5,377 nt of DNA, taken from assembly GCA_023415525.1 (NCBI GenBank), contig JAEZKI010000012.1, positions 1 through 5,377 of the forward strand, written 5' to 3'. Both the position numbers and the translations under genes were made by a program. Position 1 is the stretch's first letter, and every line of letters begins with the position of its first letter. This DNA is from Bacillota bacterium. Lineage in GTDB: Bacteria; Bacillota; Clostridia; Lachnospirales; Cellulosilyticaceae. The notes under the pieces were generated by a model. The model ran no database searches. It saw only the letters and a list, made by a program, of their open reading frames with translations, and had not been told where the DNA came from. Positions 1 through 5,282 of the stretch are shown here, one piece after another.

Positions 1-294
1 CAAGTAGGTTTTTCATCGGTTATTTCTACTTTTCTTGCCACCCTCTTAGTGACACAGATTTCTTATATTTTAGCCCGTACGAGGAAGACTCCTGTTACCG
101 TCTTTCTCATTGCAGGTATCATCCCTCTTGTTCCTGGGTTAGGGCTCTATCGTACAATGTCTTCTCTTTTAACTGCTGATTATTCCAAAGCTATAGAATA
201 TGCTATTCTCACCTTTGAACTAGCTGGCGTTATAGCAGGTGCTATTGTTATTATTTCTCTACTTCCTCTCCTTTGGCGTCCTAAAAAAACTTAA
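1..294 (+). CDS. Threonine/serine exporter family protein, ThrE_2 (YjjB-like) C-terminal part, 5' truncated by window edge
   Basis: The reading frame is open from base 1 to a TAA at 292-294, giving 97 visible residues. A GTG at 49 lies in frame but has no ribosome binding site and falls inside a membrane segment, so the gene most likely starts before the window. The visible part is three hydrophobic segments. The first ends in a basic loop (ARTRKTP). The second carries IPLVPGLGLY followed by RTM, the hallmark of the ThrE_2/YjjB small subunit of threonine/serine exporters. The third (about visible residues 69-91) is the last helix, followed by RPKKT. In this family a YjjP-like ThrE_1 partner is usually encoded next door, so one would be expected just upstream. 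By family knowledge the pair exports threonine or serine, or related small acids, across the cytoplasmic membrane. The substrate cannot be told from this fragment. Transcription probably ends in the palindrome at 312-431. Confidence 0.82.
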   Translation, partial: QVGFSSVISTFLATLLVTQISYILARTRKTPVTVFLIAGIIPLVPGLGLYRTMSSLLTADYSKAIEYAILTFELAGVIAGAIVIISLLPLLWRPKKT

Positions 295-311
295 AAAATA
301 AAAAGTGGACA

Positions 312-431
312 TATAAAAAAGAGAAGCCTCCTAAACAACCCAATGAAGTGTCCAAAAAAAGTTAGATCAAATATCCGGCCTAACTTTTTGGAGGCACTTC
401 ACAACTTGTTTAAAATGGCTTCTTTTTTATA
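312..431. repeat. Long imperfect palindrome between convergent genes; bidirectional terminator and possible IS-derived miniature element
   Basis: The left arm (312-365) and right arm (380-431) are inverted copies with small gaps. The outer part pairs TATAAAAAAGAGAAGCC (312-328) with GGCTTCTTTTTTATA (417-431). The inner part is a 22-nt inverted repeat at 344-365 and 380-401, identical at 18 of 22 positions, with a 14-nt loop (366-379). Each arm's outer end supplies a run of about six T residues on the outgoing strand, so the structure can terminate both the exporter gene (plus strand) and degV (minus strand). The inner repeat, beginning TGAAGTG and ending AAAGTTAG, resembles from memory the terminal repeats of clostridial IS3-family elements. 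The trinucleotide ACA flanks both ends (309-311 and 432-434), as a 3-bp target duplication would. The palindrome is directly visible; the mobile origin is inference. Confidence 0.75.
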
Positions 432-434
432 ACA

Positions 435-1301
435 TTACCTACTATTTCCTCTAAAAAATAAAGCAACTGTTCCAGGACCTGCATGGGAACCAATAGCTGG
501 TCCAATACAGTGGGTAATAACTTCTTTAACACCTATTTCTTTTAATAATCGCTCTTTGAGCTCTTGAATTTCTTCTTCACAATCTCCATGGCTTATAAAA
601 ACCACTTGTTCTTCTGGCGCTACAATATTCTTTTTGGCCCTATCCAATAAATCCCTTAAGGATTTTTTCCTGCCTTGTACCTTTGAAACAGGCGTAAGTC
701 GCCCTTCATCATCTACATGTAAAATAGGCTTAATATTAAGAAGGGATCCAAAGGTGGCTGCTGTCTTAGAGACACGTCCCCCTCGATAAAGATGAGTTAA
801 GTCTTCTACTGTAAACCAGTGATTGACTTTTAGCTTATTTTCCTCTACCCAATTGACCACAAAATCTTTATCTTTTCCTTGCTTAAGAAGTTCACACGCA
901 TAATAAACCAGTAAACCTTGTCCGAGAGAAGCTGACTTACTGTCAATCACTGTAATATCCCAGTTAGGGTGTTGCTCTAGCACCTCTTTACAGGCCAAAT
1001 ACGCACTATTAACACAACCACTTAAAACGGATGAAAAACCAATATAGATAATGTTTGTCTCCTCATTGGCGTATTCTTTAAAGATATTTTCAAACTCATA
1101 TTCATTCACCTGAGAAGTAGTAGGCATTTCTCCCTGTCTTACTATATTGTAAAACGCCTTATATTCTAGAGATTTACCTAAGTCATCTTTGATTTCTTCT
1201 CCCTTCAAATGTACAGTTAATGAAAGCACAACAATATTATTCTCTTCCACATAACTGTAAGGCAAATCACAACATGAATCAGTCATTAATATTGTCTTCA
1301 C
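435..1301 (-). CDS. DegV family protein (FakB-like fatty-acid-binding protein)
   Basis: This 288-aa product has the usual length and full motif set of the DegV family: TDSCCDLP at residues 7-14, PTTSQ at 60-64, SSVLSG at 90-95, IDS at 119-121, LYRGGRVS at 171-178, KPIL at 191-194 and IGSHAGPGT at 270-278. Members bind one fatty acid in a buried pocket. FakB-type members present it to the kinase FakA for phosphorylation and entry into phospholipid synthesis. No FakA gene is in the window, so the specific FakB role is inferred. It is a soluble cytoplasmic protein. The start is GTG: the codon at 1299-1301 has an AGGGGGG ribosome binding site six bases upstream (1308-1314), and the family motif begins at residue 7. 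An overlapping ATG (1301-1303) is followed at once by TGA in another frame and cannot be the start. The gene is a single transcription unit, with a probable promoter at 1338-1366 and a terminator at 312-431. The normally variable TDSxxDL positions are both cysteine here. Confidence 0.93.
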   Translation of the reverse strand: MKTILMTDSCCDLPYSYVEENNIVVLSLTVHLKGEEIKDDLGKSLEYKAFYNIVRQGEMPTTSQVNEYEFENIFKEYANEETNIIYIGFSSVLSGCVNSAYLACKEVLEQHPNWDITVIDSKSASLGQGLLVYYACELLKQGKDKDFVVNWVEENKLKVNHWFTVEDLTHLYRGGRVSKTAATFGSLLNIKPILHVDDEGRLTPVSKVQGRKKSLRDLLDRAKKNIVAPEEQVVFISHGDCEEEIQELKERLLKEIGVKEVITHCIGPAIGSHAGPGTVALFFRGNSR

Positions 1302-1337
1302 ATCTTACCCCCCTATCTTATAGTATATTCTTCTTCT

Positions 1338-1366
1338 ATTATAATAAATATTCCCAGTTCTTGAAA
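1338..1366 (-). promoter_or_regulatory. Probable housekeeping (sigma-A type) promoter of the degV-family gene
   Basis: On the minus strand, a perfect TATAAT -10 box (1338-1343) sits 17 nt from TTTCAA (1361-1366), a weak -35 match (3 of 6). Transcription would start near 1331, giving a leader of about 30 nt with the AGGGGGG ribosome binding site. The -10 box and spacing are good and the -35 is poor, so the assignment is moderate. Confidence 0.45.
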
Positions 1367-1391
1367 GATAATTCTTATAAGTAAGTTTTTC

Positions 1392-1427
1392 TATAAATAT
1401 TTTTTTATAAATATTTTTTATAAATAC
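1392..1427. repeat. Three-copy AT-rich tandem repeat (TATAAATAT units, spacing 13-14 bp)
   Basis: TATAAATAT occurs at 1392-1400 and 1406-1414, and again as TATAAATAC at 1419-1427. The copies are separated by runs of T, so the T-tracts recur every 13-14 bp. The repeat lies just upstream of the probable degV promoter (relative to minus-strand transcription). It could be an UP-element-like or bent-DNA segment, or simple replication slippage in AT-rich spacer. No protein-coding potential is seen. Confidence 0.6.
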
Positions 1428-1454
1428 CTTTTGATACCTATCTTGTATCAGTTT

Positions 1455-1609
1455 TTTATAGAGCAAGGCGTAAAACCTTCTATCCCACTTAAAGGTTAAA
1501 GTATAGTGGTGAGAAATGCACTCATCACTTAACCCTCCTGAATACGGCAGGGAATACTTTCCTAGCCTATGGAAAAGCGGAAGTTTTTTTATAGACTTCC
1601 GCTTTTTTT
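1455..1609 (+). other. Structured intergenic segment with competing hairpins; possible small RNA or leader, unidentified
   Basis: This is the centre of a 341-base gene-free stretch (1302-1642). Read on the plus strand it holds AACCTT (1474-1479) pairing with AAGGTT (1492-1497). It also holds GGTTAA (1494-1499) pairing with TTAACC (1529-1534), capped by GTGGTGAG (1506-1513) with CTCATCAC (1521-1528). The first two pairings share GGTT and cannot both form. A further small hairpin, AGGGAA with TTTCCT (1550-1564), follows, and then the strong terminator at 1573-1609. Alternative pairings ahead of an intrinsic terminator resemble an RNA switch or small RNA. However, I find no convincing plus-strand promoter and match no known riboswitch core. 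On the minus strand the same bases would be the 3' untranslated region of the cysteine-rich gene. The identity is open. Confidence 0.3.
1573..1609 (+). terminator. Intrinsic terminator, strongest on the plus strand
   Basis: A perfect 12-bp stem, AAAAGCGGAAGT (1573-1584) with ACTTCCGCTTTT (1595-1606), has a 10-nt loop and a T run at 1603-1609. On the plus strand the U-tract is seven long. On the minus strand only TTTT follows the stem, but the hairpin sits about 35 bases past the stop of the cysteine-rich gene and probably ends that transcript too. Confidence 0.8.
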
Positions 1610-1642
1610 GATTTCCTATTTTAGAGTAATACCCTTTATGCT

Positions 1643-2710
1643 TTATTTATTACAACTACAGCCCTTTGAGCAACTGCATTTATCACAGCTACAGCCTTTG
1701 TTGCCATTACACTTGTCATCCCTGCCACCCAGTGTTCTTGCGTCTGTTCCTACTTCTAAAGGTTGAATACTTGCTTCTAAGAGATCACCACAAACAAAGT
1801 CTAAGCAACTATTATCTTCTTCTTCTTGAATAGGAGAAAGTTTAGGTGGTACAGTAAGTCCTGCATGTTGGAATTTGTATTGAATGAAGTAAATAACTTT
1901 GAAGTATAATGTAAGGCCGACAGCAAAGCTGCACTCATCATTAGAAACTACTTTTGAAAGCGCTTGAACAGAAATACCTTGTTGTACTGTATTATTGGCG
2001 TTAAAGCGTGTAAAAGCCTTCATATCCTCACAGCCACATACGCCATGCTGATTAGCTACAAAGCCAATAAAATTAATAGTAGGAACTAATTTATTACAGC
2101 CCATTGGATTCTCGGGGGCATAAGAAATACCATATGGTGTATAAAGATCAAGAGATACGCAGTTTGGATTCGTGCAAGCATCAAACCCTTCGTCATGTTC
2201 ACTACCTAAATAACGAATGGTCATCATACCTTGTGCAACGACTTTACAGCAACAGTCAATTAAAGTTACAGCAAAAGTTACTAAGATATCTTTTAAGGTT
2301 ACTCGGCTTAAGTTAGGGTTGCATTTTGCAGGTCGAATTTCAGAAAATCTACAGCCACATGGATCTAAAAAGTTAAAATCAATATCTACTACCTGAAGTT
2401 GAATTTTATCAGCACATTCAAAATCTTTTTTACATAAACCAGAAAAAATAATATCTGTCTTCTTGTCACAGTCGCAAGAACCTACTTCTGTAAGCTCATC
2501 AATGTATACTGTTCGGCAAAGGTTAAGACCGCTCTCATCAAATACAACTGGAGCCATCATTGTTAAAAGCCTTGGTTCTCCAATAGGTGGACATGTAGCA
2601 AGCTTTTGAAGAGGACTTTCTTTATTTTCAGCAGGATGACAAGCGTCACAAATTCCCGCATTAGGTTTCGCAAAAAACTTCACGTCGTTATTACAACAAC
2701 ATTTATTCAT
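1643..2710 (-). CDS. Cysteine-rich protein, probable sigma-K-dependent spore coat/exosporium protein
   Basis: I do not recognise the family of this 355-aa product. It has 32 cysteines (9%): a CCC triplet at residues 4-6, CDAC at 21-24, CDC at 79-81, CGC at 118-120, CCC at 153-155, CGC at 225-227, and a tail (334-355) rich in Lys, Gly and CSC motifs (GCSC, KCSC, GCSC). Between them lie strand-like segments of alternating hydrophobics (residues 84-112, 136-168, 208-218, 243-280), suggesting beta-sandwich folding. There is no signal peptide or membrane helix. The start ATG follows AGGAGG (2720-2725) with a 9-nt gap. The sigma-K-like promoter at 2772-2800 would place expression in the late mother cell. 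Disulfide-rich proteins made then typically build the coat, crust or exosporium, so an assembled, cross-linked spore-surface role is inferred. A metal-binding role for the tail is possible. The gene is a single unit, divergent from the 2896-4092 gene. Confidence 0.72.
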   Translation of the reverse strand: MNKCCCNNDVKFFAKPNAGICDACHPAENKESPLQKLATCPPIGEPRLLTMMAPVVFDESGLNLCRTVYIDELTEVGSCDCDKKTDIIFSGLCKKDFECADKIQLQVVDIDFNFLDPCGCRFSEIRPAKCNPNLSRVTLKDILVTFAVTLIDCCCKVVAQGMMTIRYLGSEHDEGFDACTNPNCVSLDLYTPYGISYAPENPMGCNKLVPTINFIGFVANQHGVCGCEDMKAFTRFNANNTVQQGISVQALSKVVSNDECSFAVGLTLYFKVIYFIQYKFQHAGLTVPPKLSPIQEEEDNSCLDFVCGDLLEASIQPLEVGTDARTLGGRDDKCNGNKGCSCDKCSCSKGCSCNK

Positions 2711-2726
2711 AATCTAAAACCTCCTG

Positions 2727-2753
2727 TATGATTCTTAATTGGTGTGAATCATA
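2727..2753. repeat. 8-bp perfect inverted repeat in the leader of the cysteine-rich gene
   Basis: TATGATTC (2727-2734) and GAATCATA (2746-2753) form a perfect inverted repeat with an 11-nt spacer, immediately upstream of the AGGAGG (2720-2725). Transcribed from the predicted sigma-K start, it would form a hairpin two bases from the ribosome binding site. It may stabilise the mRNA, tune translation, or be an operator for a dimeric regulator. Confidence 0.55.
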
Positions 2754-2761
2754 ATTTGTCG

Positions 2762-2784
2762 TTTCCAATACTATAGTATGGAAA
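2762..2784. promoter_or_regulatory. Palindromic operator-like site overlapping the -10 element
   Basis: ATACTATAGTAT (2768-2779) is a perfect 12-bp palindrome. It continues outward as TTTCC (2762-2766) and GGAAA (2780-2784), with a single unpaired A at 2767. It covers the -10 region of the sigma-K-like promoter, where a dimeric regulator would block transcription. No known regulator consensus is recognised, and part of the symmetry may simply reflect the promoter sequence. Confidence 0.4.
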
Positions 2785-2800
2785 TTACGGTGCTTTGGTT
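2772..2800 (-). promoter_or_regulatory. Sigma-K-like (late mother-cell sporulation) promoter of the cysteine-rich gene
   Basis: On the minus strand AACC (2800-2797) is followed by 16 nt and then CATACTATA (2780-2772). This fits the known sigma-K pattern of AC, 16-17 nt, CATAnnnTA, with every specified base present. The sigma-E -35 element is absent at the right spacing. The predicted start is near 2764, giving a leader of about 54 nt that contains the inverted repeat at 2727-2753. Confidence 0.6.
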
Positions 2801-2895
2801 ACATTTATGTATAAATTAATTTTGATTCCAATATATTTATAGTAAAGCCTTATATGCCCTTTTTATAAATTATTTTCTAACCAAGGAGGTTTTCT

Positions 2896-4092
2896 ATGTC
2901 TTTTATTCTTCATACTAACCACACTTTTCTGCTAGTAAGTCAAAATAATAAATACGGTCTTTTTTGTCAACTTTTCACTGCTAATGGAGTGACCCGTCCC
3001 CTTTCCTTACAACCTACAGCCACCTCCTACTATAGTGCTACTCTCGATGCTGATGGCAACCCTCACATCGTCTGTCTTCCTACATCATATAAACTTACTT
3101 ACTTCTACTATGAGAATTCCCATTTTCTAAAAAAGAACTTGGTGGAACTCCCTTCCGACACAACCACCCTCTCTTGGCCACTTATTCATTTCCTTGGAGG
3201 TACCATTCATCTTTTTTATCTTACCTATAAAGCTTCCTCTCATATGTATGCCTTCCTCCATACCCAGCTAGACTCAAACAAAACAGAGATTCTTTTTGAA
3301 ACCTCTTCCATGCCCCAGCTGTTTAAAAGTTCTTCTTCCGACGACAAAATCTATATTTTTTATGTTCTCTCTCAGCCGACCCCTTGTATTAGGTGCCTAG
3401 AATTTGGCCCATCTGGCCTCAATCAACAAAATCTCCTTACCTGTGCCACACCTCTGGTGGACTATAGCTTTTGTTTTTATGAGGGAGACCTTCATCTCTG
3501 TTATGTGACAGAAGAAAACTCTCAGTATGCACTCTATTATACAGAACCTGCTCAAGAAGTGCTTACTCTTATTAGTACTACTGTTTCTTCTCCTATGCCT
3601 ACTCTCTTTGGGTATTATCATCAATTATGGCTTAATACACTAAATGCTAATAAACTTTATGTACAGCTTTCTGTTGATGGTGGTCAAAGCTTTAGCGTAA
3701 CTGTTCCTTCTAGCTTGCAAGGTAGCACCTCTCGTTATATATTTATCTCTAGCGAAAAATTTATGCTGGATGTTTATGAAGTTTATGCCTCTATCCAGAA
3801 CACCATCCGCATTAGTACATTAGCTGCTCTCGATATCGAACATATTCATTATGATACTGAGCTTCCTATAGAACTGGAGCTTCTCTTGGAGGGTCTACGT
3901 CTTTCCTCTAGTTCTTGCTCTCAAGCCAATAGCTTAGCCTTAGAAAATGCTCAACTTAAAGGAACCCTTGCTAACCTTGAAGCTAAATTAGCTCGCCCTT
4001 CTGAGCCACCTCGTCCTTCGACTACTGTCCACTCAGCTACTGCGGCTTTTATGAAAGAAATGCCACAATGGGATGTTCCTCCTCTTATCTAA
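2896..4092 (+). CDS. Unrecognised repeat protein, putative seven-bladed beta-propeller with C-terminal coiled coil
   Basis: I do not recognise this 398-aa protein. The ATG is preceded by AAGGAGG (2883-2889) with a 6-nt gap. Residues 11-312 read as about seven divergent repeats of 45-48 residues, beginning near 11, 57, 103, 151, 198, 243 and 289. Each starts with a hydrophobic strand such as TIHLFYLTY, KIYIFYVLS or DLHLCYVTE, followed by a second aromatic-rich strand. This is the spacing of beta-propeller blades. SVDGGQSF (259-266) matches the Asp-box (BNR) motif found in propeller proteins. No enzymatic residues can be assigned. A short heptad-like segment (about 344-367, SLALENAQLKGTLANLEAKL) suggests self-association. 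A Pro/Ser/Thr-rich stretch and the ending MPQWDVPPLI follow. There is no signal peptide or membrane segment. It diverges from the sigma-K-type cysteine-rich gene, so a spore-related binding or scaffold role is possible. No clear promoter was found for it. Confidence 0.62.
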   Translation: MSFILHTNHTFLLVSQNNKYGLFCQLFTANGVTRPLSLQPTATSYYSATLDADGNPHIVCLPTSYKLTYFYYENSHFLKKNLVELPSDTTTLSWPLIHFLGGTIHLFYLTYKASSHMYAFLHTQLDSNKTEILFETSSMPQLFKSSSSDDKIYIFYVLSQPTPCIRCLEFGPSGLNQQNLLTCATPLVDYSFCFYEGDLHLCYVTEENSQYALYYTEPAQEVLTLISTTVSSPMPTLFGYYHQLWLNTLNANKLYVQLSVDGGQSFSVTVPSSLQGSTSRYIFISSEKFMLDVYEVYASIQNTIRISTLAALDIEHIHYDTELPIELELLLEGLRLSSSSCSQANSLALENAQLKGTLANLEAKLARPSEPPRPSTTVHSATAAFMKEMPQWDVPPLI

Positions 4093-4125
4093 AAGTCTTC
4101 CTATCACCTCTTTTTTATCTCAACT

Positions 4126-4171
4126 AAAAATACGATGAACTAGTCCTTTAAGCTAGCTCATCGTATTTTTT
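4126..4171. terminator. Bidirectional intrinsic terminator
   Basis: AAAAATACGATGAACTAG (4126-4143) pairs with the arm at 4153-4170, 17 of 18 positions matching, with a 9-nt loop. An A-rich left flank and T-rich right flank give a U-tract on either strand. It separates the convergent genes ending at 4092 (plus strand) and 4184 (minus strand) and can end both transcripts. Confidence 0.88.
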
Positions 4172-4183
4172 AGTATATTTCTT

Positions 4184-4603
4184 TTACTCTTTCTTGATTT
4201 CAATAATTTTAGGAAGCATCTTTTGATATTTCAGTTTTTTCTCTGTCCAATAAATATAAAGACAACCTATTGCCATACCTATAATACCTACTAATACCAT
4301 AAGAAGCTCTCCCCACATTAGCTTTAAAAGGGTTGCTAAAAAATACCCACCCATTAGCCCCCCAAAAAGCCCTAGAAAGGGTACACCATATAAAAGGTAA
4401 GTGGCTTTTAAAAAGGTAGATTCCTTAAGTTCAAGCTTCACTTCATCCCCCTTTTGTGCCTTTAACGTATTGACACACGTTAATGTACAGGTCTTCTTAT
4501 CATGGACCATATCACAAGCATGACAATCTCCACACATATCTTGCCTTTCAATCGTTACAACTGCATAGTCACCTTTAACACTTTGTACTTTTCCATAGAG
4601 CAT
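4184..4603 (-). CDS. SoxR-reducing/RseC family membrane protein
   Basis: The 139-aa product has the RseC/MucC layout. A small N-terminal domain (residues 1-60) contains the cysteine cluster CGDCHAC (Cys24, 27, 30) plus Cys39 and Cys43, then VNTLKAQKGDEVKLEL (44-59). Two membrane helices follow (about 66-93 and 98-119) and a short basic tail. In Proteobacteria RseC tunes the envelope-stress sigma factor RseB/RseA system or, with Rnf/Rsx, reduces SoxR. Clostridial homologues often accompany Rnf complexes, but no Rnf gene is visible here. The cysteines suggest a redox or Fe-S role at the cytoplasmic membrane; that is inference. The ATG has AAGGAG seven bases upstream, and this site overlaps the TAA of the preceding gene (gap 11 nt), so the two are translationally adjacent. 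The gene is last in its operon and is ended by the hairpin at 4126-4171. Confidence 0.85.
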   Translation of the reverse strand: MLYGKVQSVKGDYAVVTIERQDMCGDCHACDMVHDKKTCTLTCVNTLKAQKGDEVKLELKESTFLKATYLLYGVPFLGLFGGLMGGYFLATLLKLMWGELLMVLVGIIGMAIGCLYIYWTEKKLKYQKMLPKIIEIKKE

Positions 4604-4614
4604 AGCTACTCTCC

Positions 4615-5268
4615 TTATTCTTCATGATCCTTTAAATGTTCTTTAAATAAACTTTTAATAACAAAAATAACACCTATTATAATTAATAAGATACAAACCC
4701 CTTGAAGTGCCATGTTTTTAATAACTGGGCTCAGTCCACTAGCTACAATATAGGCACCTAAACCACCAAAGGCTAATGCCGGAATAGCTGGCCAACTTTG
4801 TCTTTCTAAAATCCAAATAAGTAAGAAAGCAATGGCTGTAAAAAGTAATAAGGCTCCCACTGATAAATTAAAGCCTCTTATATACATGGGATCTCTTAAA
4901 AAGAAATATAATCCCCATAAGGTAAATAAAGAACCTAATATGGATAAAGCTGTTTTTTTCTTTACAATATATGCCACTAAAAGCATTATACCAGGAATAA
5001 AGAAAAGTCTCGCTAAATAGGTAGATGCCCCTAGCATACGTCCTATAATAAGCATGGCACTATTGGCTCCAAAAAAGCTACCTATTAAGAGAAGAATTAA
5101 ATCCCGACGTCTAATATAACTGATTAAAAATACTAGAGCCAATATCACATTAACAATCTCACTTAAATAAGCCTCTGGTAATAAACCATTAAGTTGCAGT
5201 AAAAAAACTACACCTACTAAAATACACATAAGTCCTGTATATAAAATCGCATTTTGCTTGGTTGACAT
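4615..5268 (-). CDS. Conserved-type multi-pass membrane protein, about eight helices, function unknown
   Basis: I do not recognise a specific family in this 217-aa, very hydrophobic protein. About eight membrane segments can be read, near residues 7-26, 36-53, 57-76, 84-102, 107-124, 135-154, 159-178 and 188-207. Short basic loops (YIRRRD at 51-56, VKKKT at 102-106) help set topology, and the tail (KEHLKDHEE) is charged and probably cytoplasmic. No transporter or enzyme motif is seen. The overall look, and the position beside a DUF4097-like protein, recall the small LiaI/LiaF-like and DUF5668-type membrane proteins of Firmicute envelope-stress operons, though it is longer and this link is only contextual. 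The ATG follows AGGAGG (5277-5282) by 8 nt. This site directly abuts the TAG of the upstream gene, and its own TAA overlaps the next gene's ribosome binding site. Confidence 0.68.
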   Translation of the reverse strand: MSTKQNAILYTGLMCILVGVVFLLQLNGLLPEAYLSEIVNVILALVFLISYIRRRDLILLLIGSFFGANSAMLIIGRMLGASTYLARLFFIPGIMLLVAYIVKKKTALSILGSLFTLWGLYFFLRDPMYIRGFNLSVGALLLFTAIAFLLIWILERQSWPAIPALAFGGLGAYIVASGLSPVIKNMALQGVCILLIIIGVIFVIKSLFKEHLKDHEE

Positions 5269-5282
5269 GATTATTTCCTCCT

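Noticed and set aside
1432..1457. Small hairpin TGATAC/GTATCA followed by T6 as a terminator
   Set aside because: The stem is only 6 AT-rich pairs and no plus-strand gene lies upstream to terminate.
1455..1609. 6S RNA, riboswitch or T-box at the structured intergenic segment
   Set aside because: No known core motif (T-box, TPP, SAM, c-di-GMP, FMN, ZTP) is present, and the terminal stem is too short for a usual 6S RNA; it is kept only as an unidentified structured segment.
1643..1709. Metallothionein call for the CSC-rich tail
   Set aside because: The cysteine-rich tail is part of a 355-aa protein, not a small metallothionein, and cysteines are spread through the whole chain; metal binding stays possible but is not supported.
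1569..1766. 65-aa plus-strand ORF rich in Leu, Pro and Gln
   Set aside because: It begins inside the terminator stem, has no ribosome binding site, and is largely the antisense of the cysteine-rich tail; its repeats mirror the CSC codons.
2104..2316. 70-aa plus-strand ORF
   Set aside because: It is wholly antisense to the cysteine-rich gene, with no ribosome binding site and no recognisable motif.
2797..2880. Promoter for the 2896-4092 gene
   Set aside because: Several AT-rich hexamers (TATAGT, TATATG, TATAAA) occur, but none has a -35 at acceptable spacing, and no CATA-type sporulation -10 has its partner.
3397..3624. 75-aa minus-strand ORF
   Set aside because: It is antisense to the propeller-like gene, whose own frame has a strong ribosome binding site and internal repeats.
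3670..3693. Sialidase/glycosidase call from the single Asp-box
   Set aside because: One SVDGGQSF motif without catalytic residues or a signal peptide does not support an enzyme.
4832..5020. 62-aa plus-strand ORF
   Set aside because: It is antisense to the eight-helix membrane protein and has no start signal.
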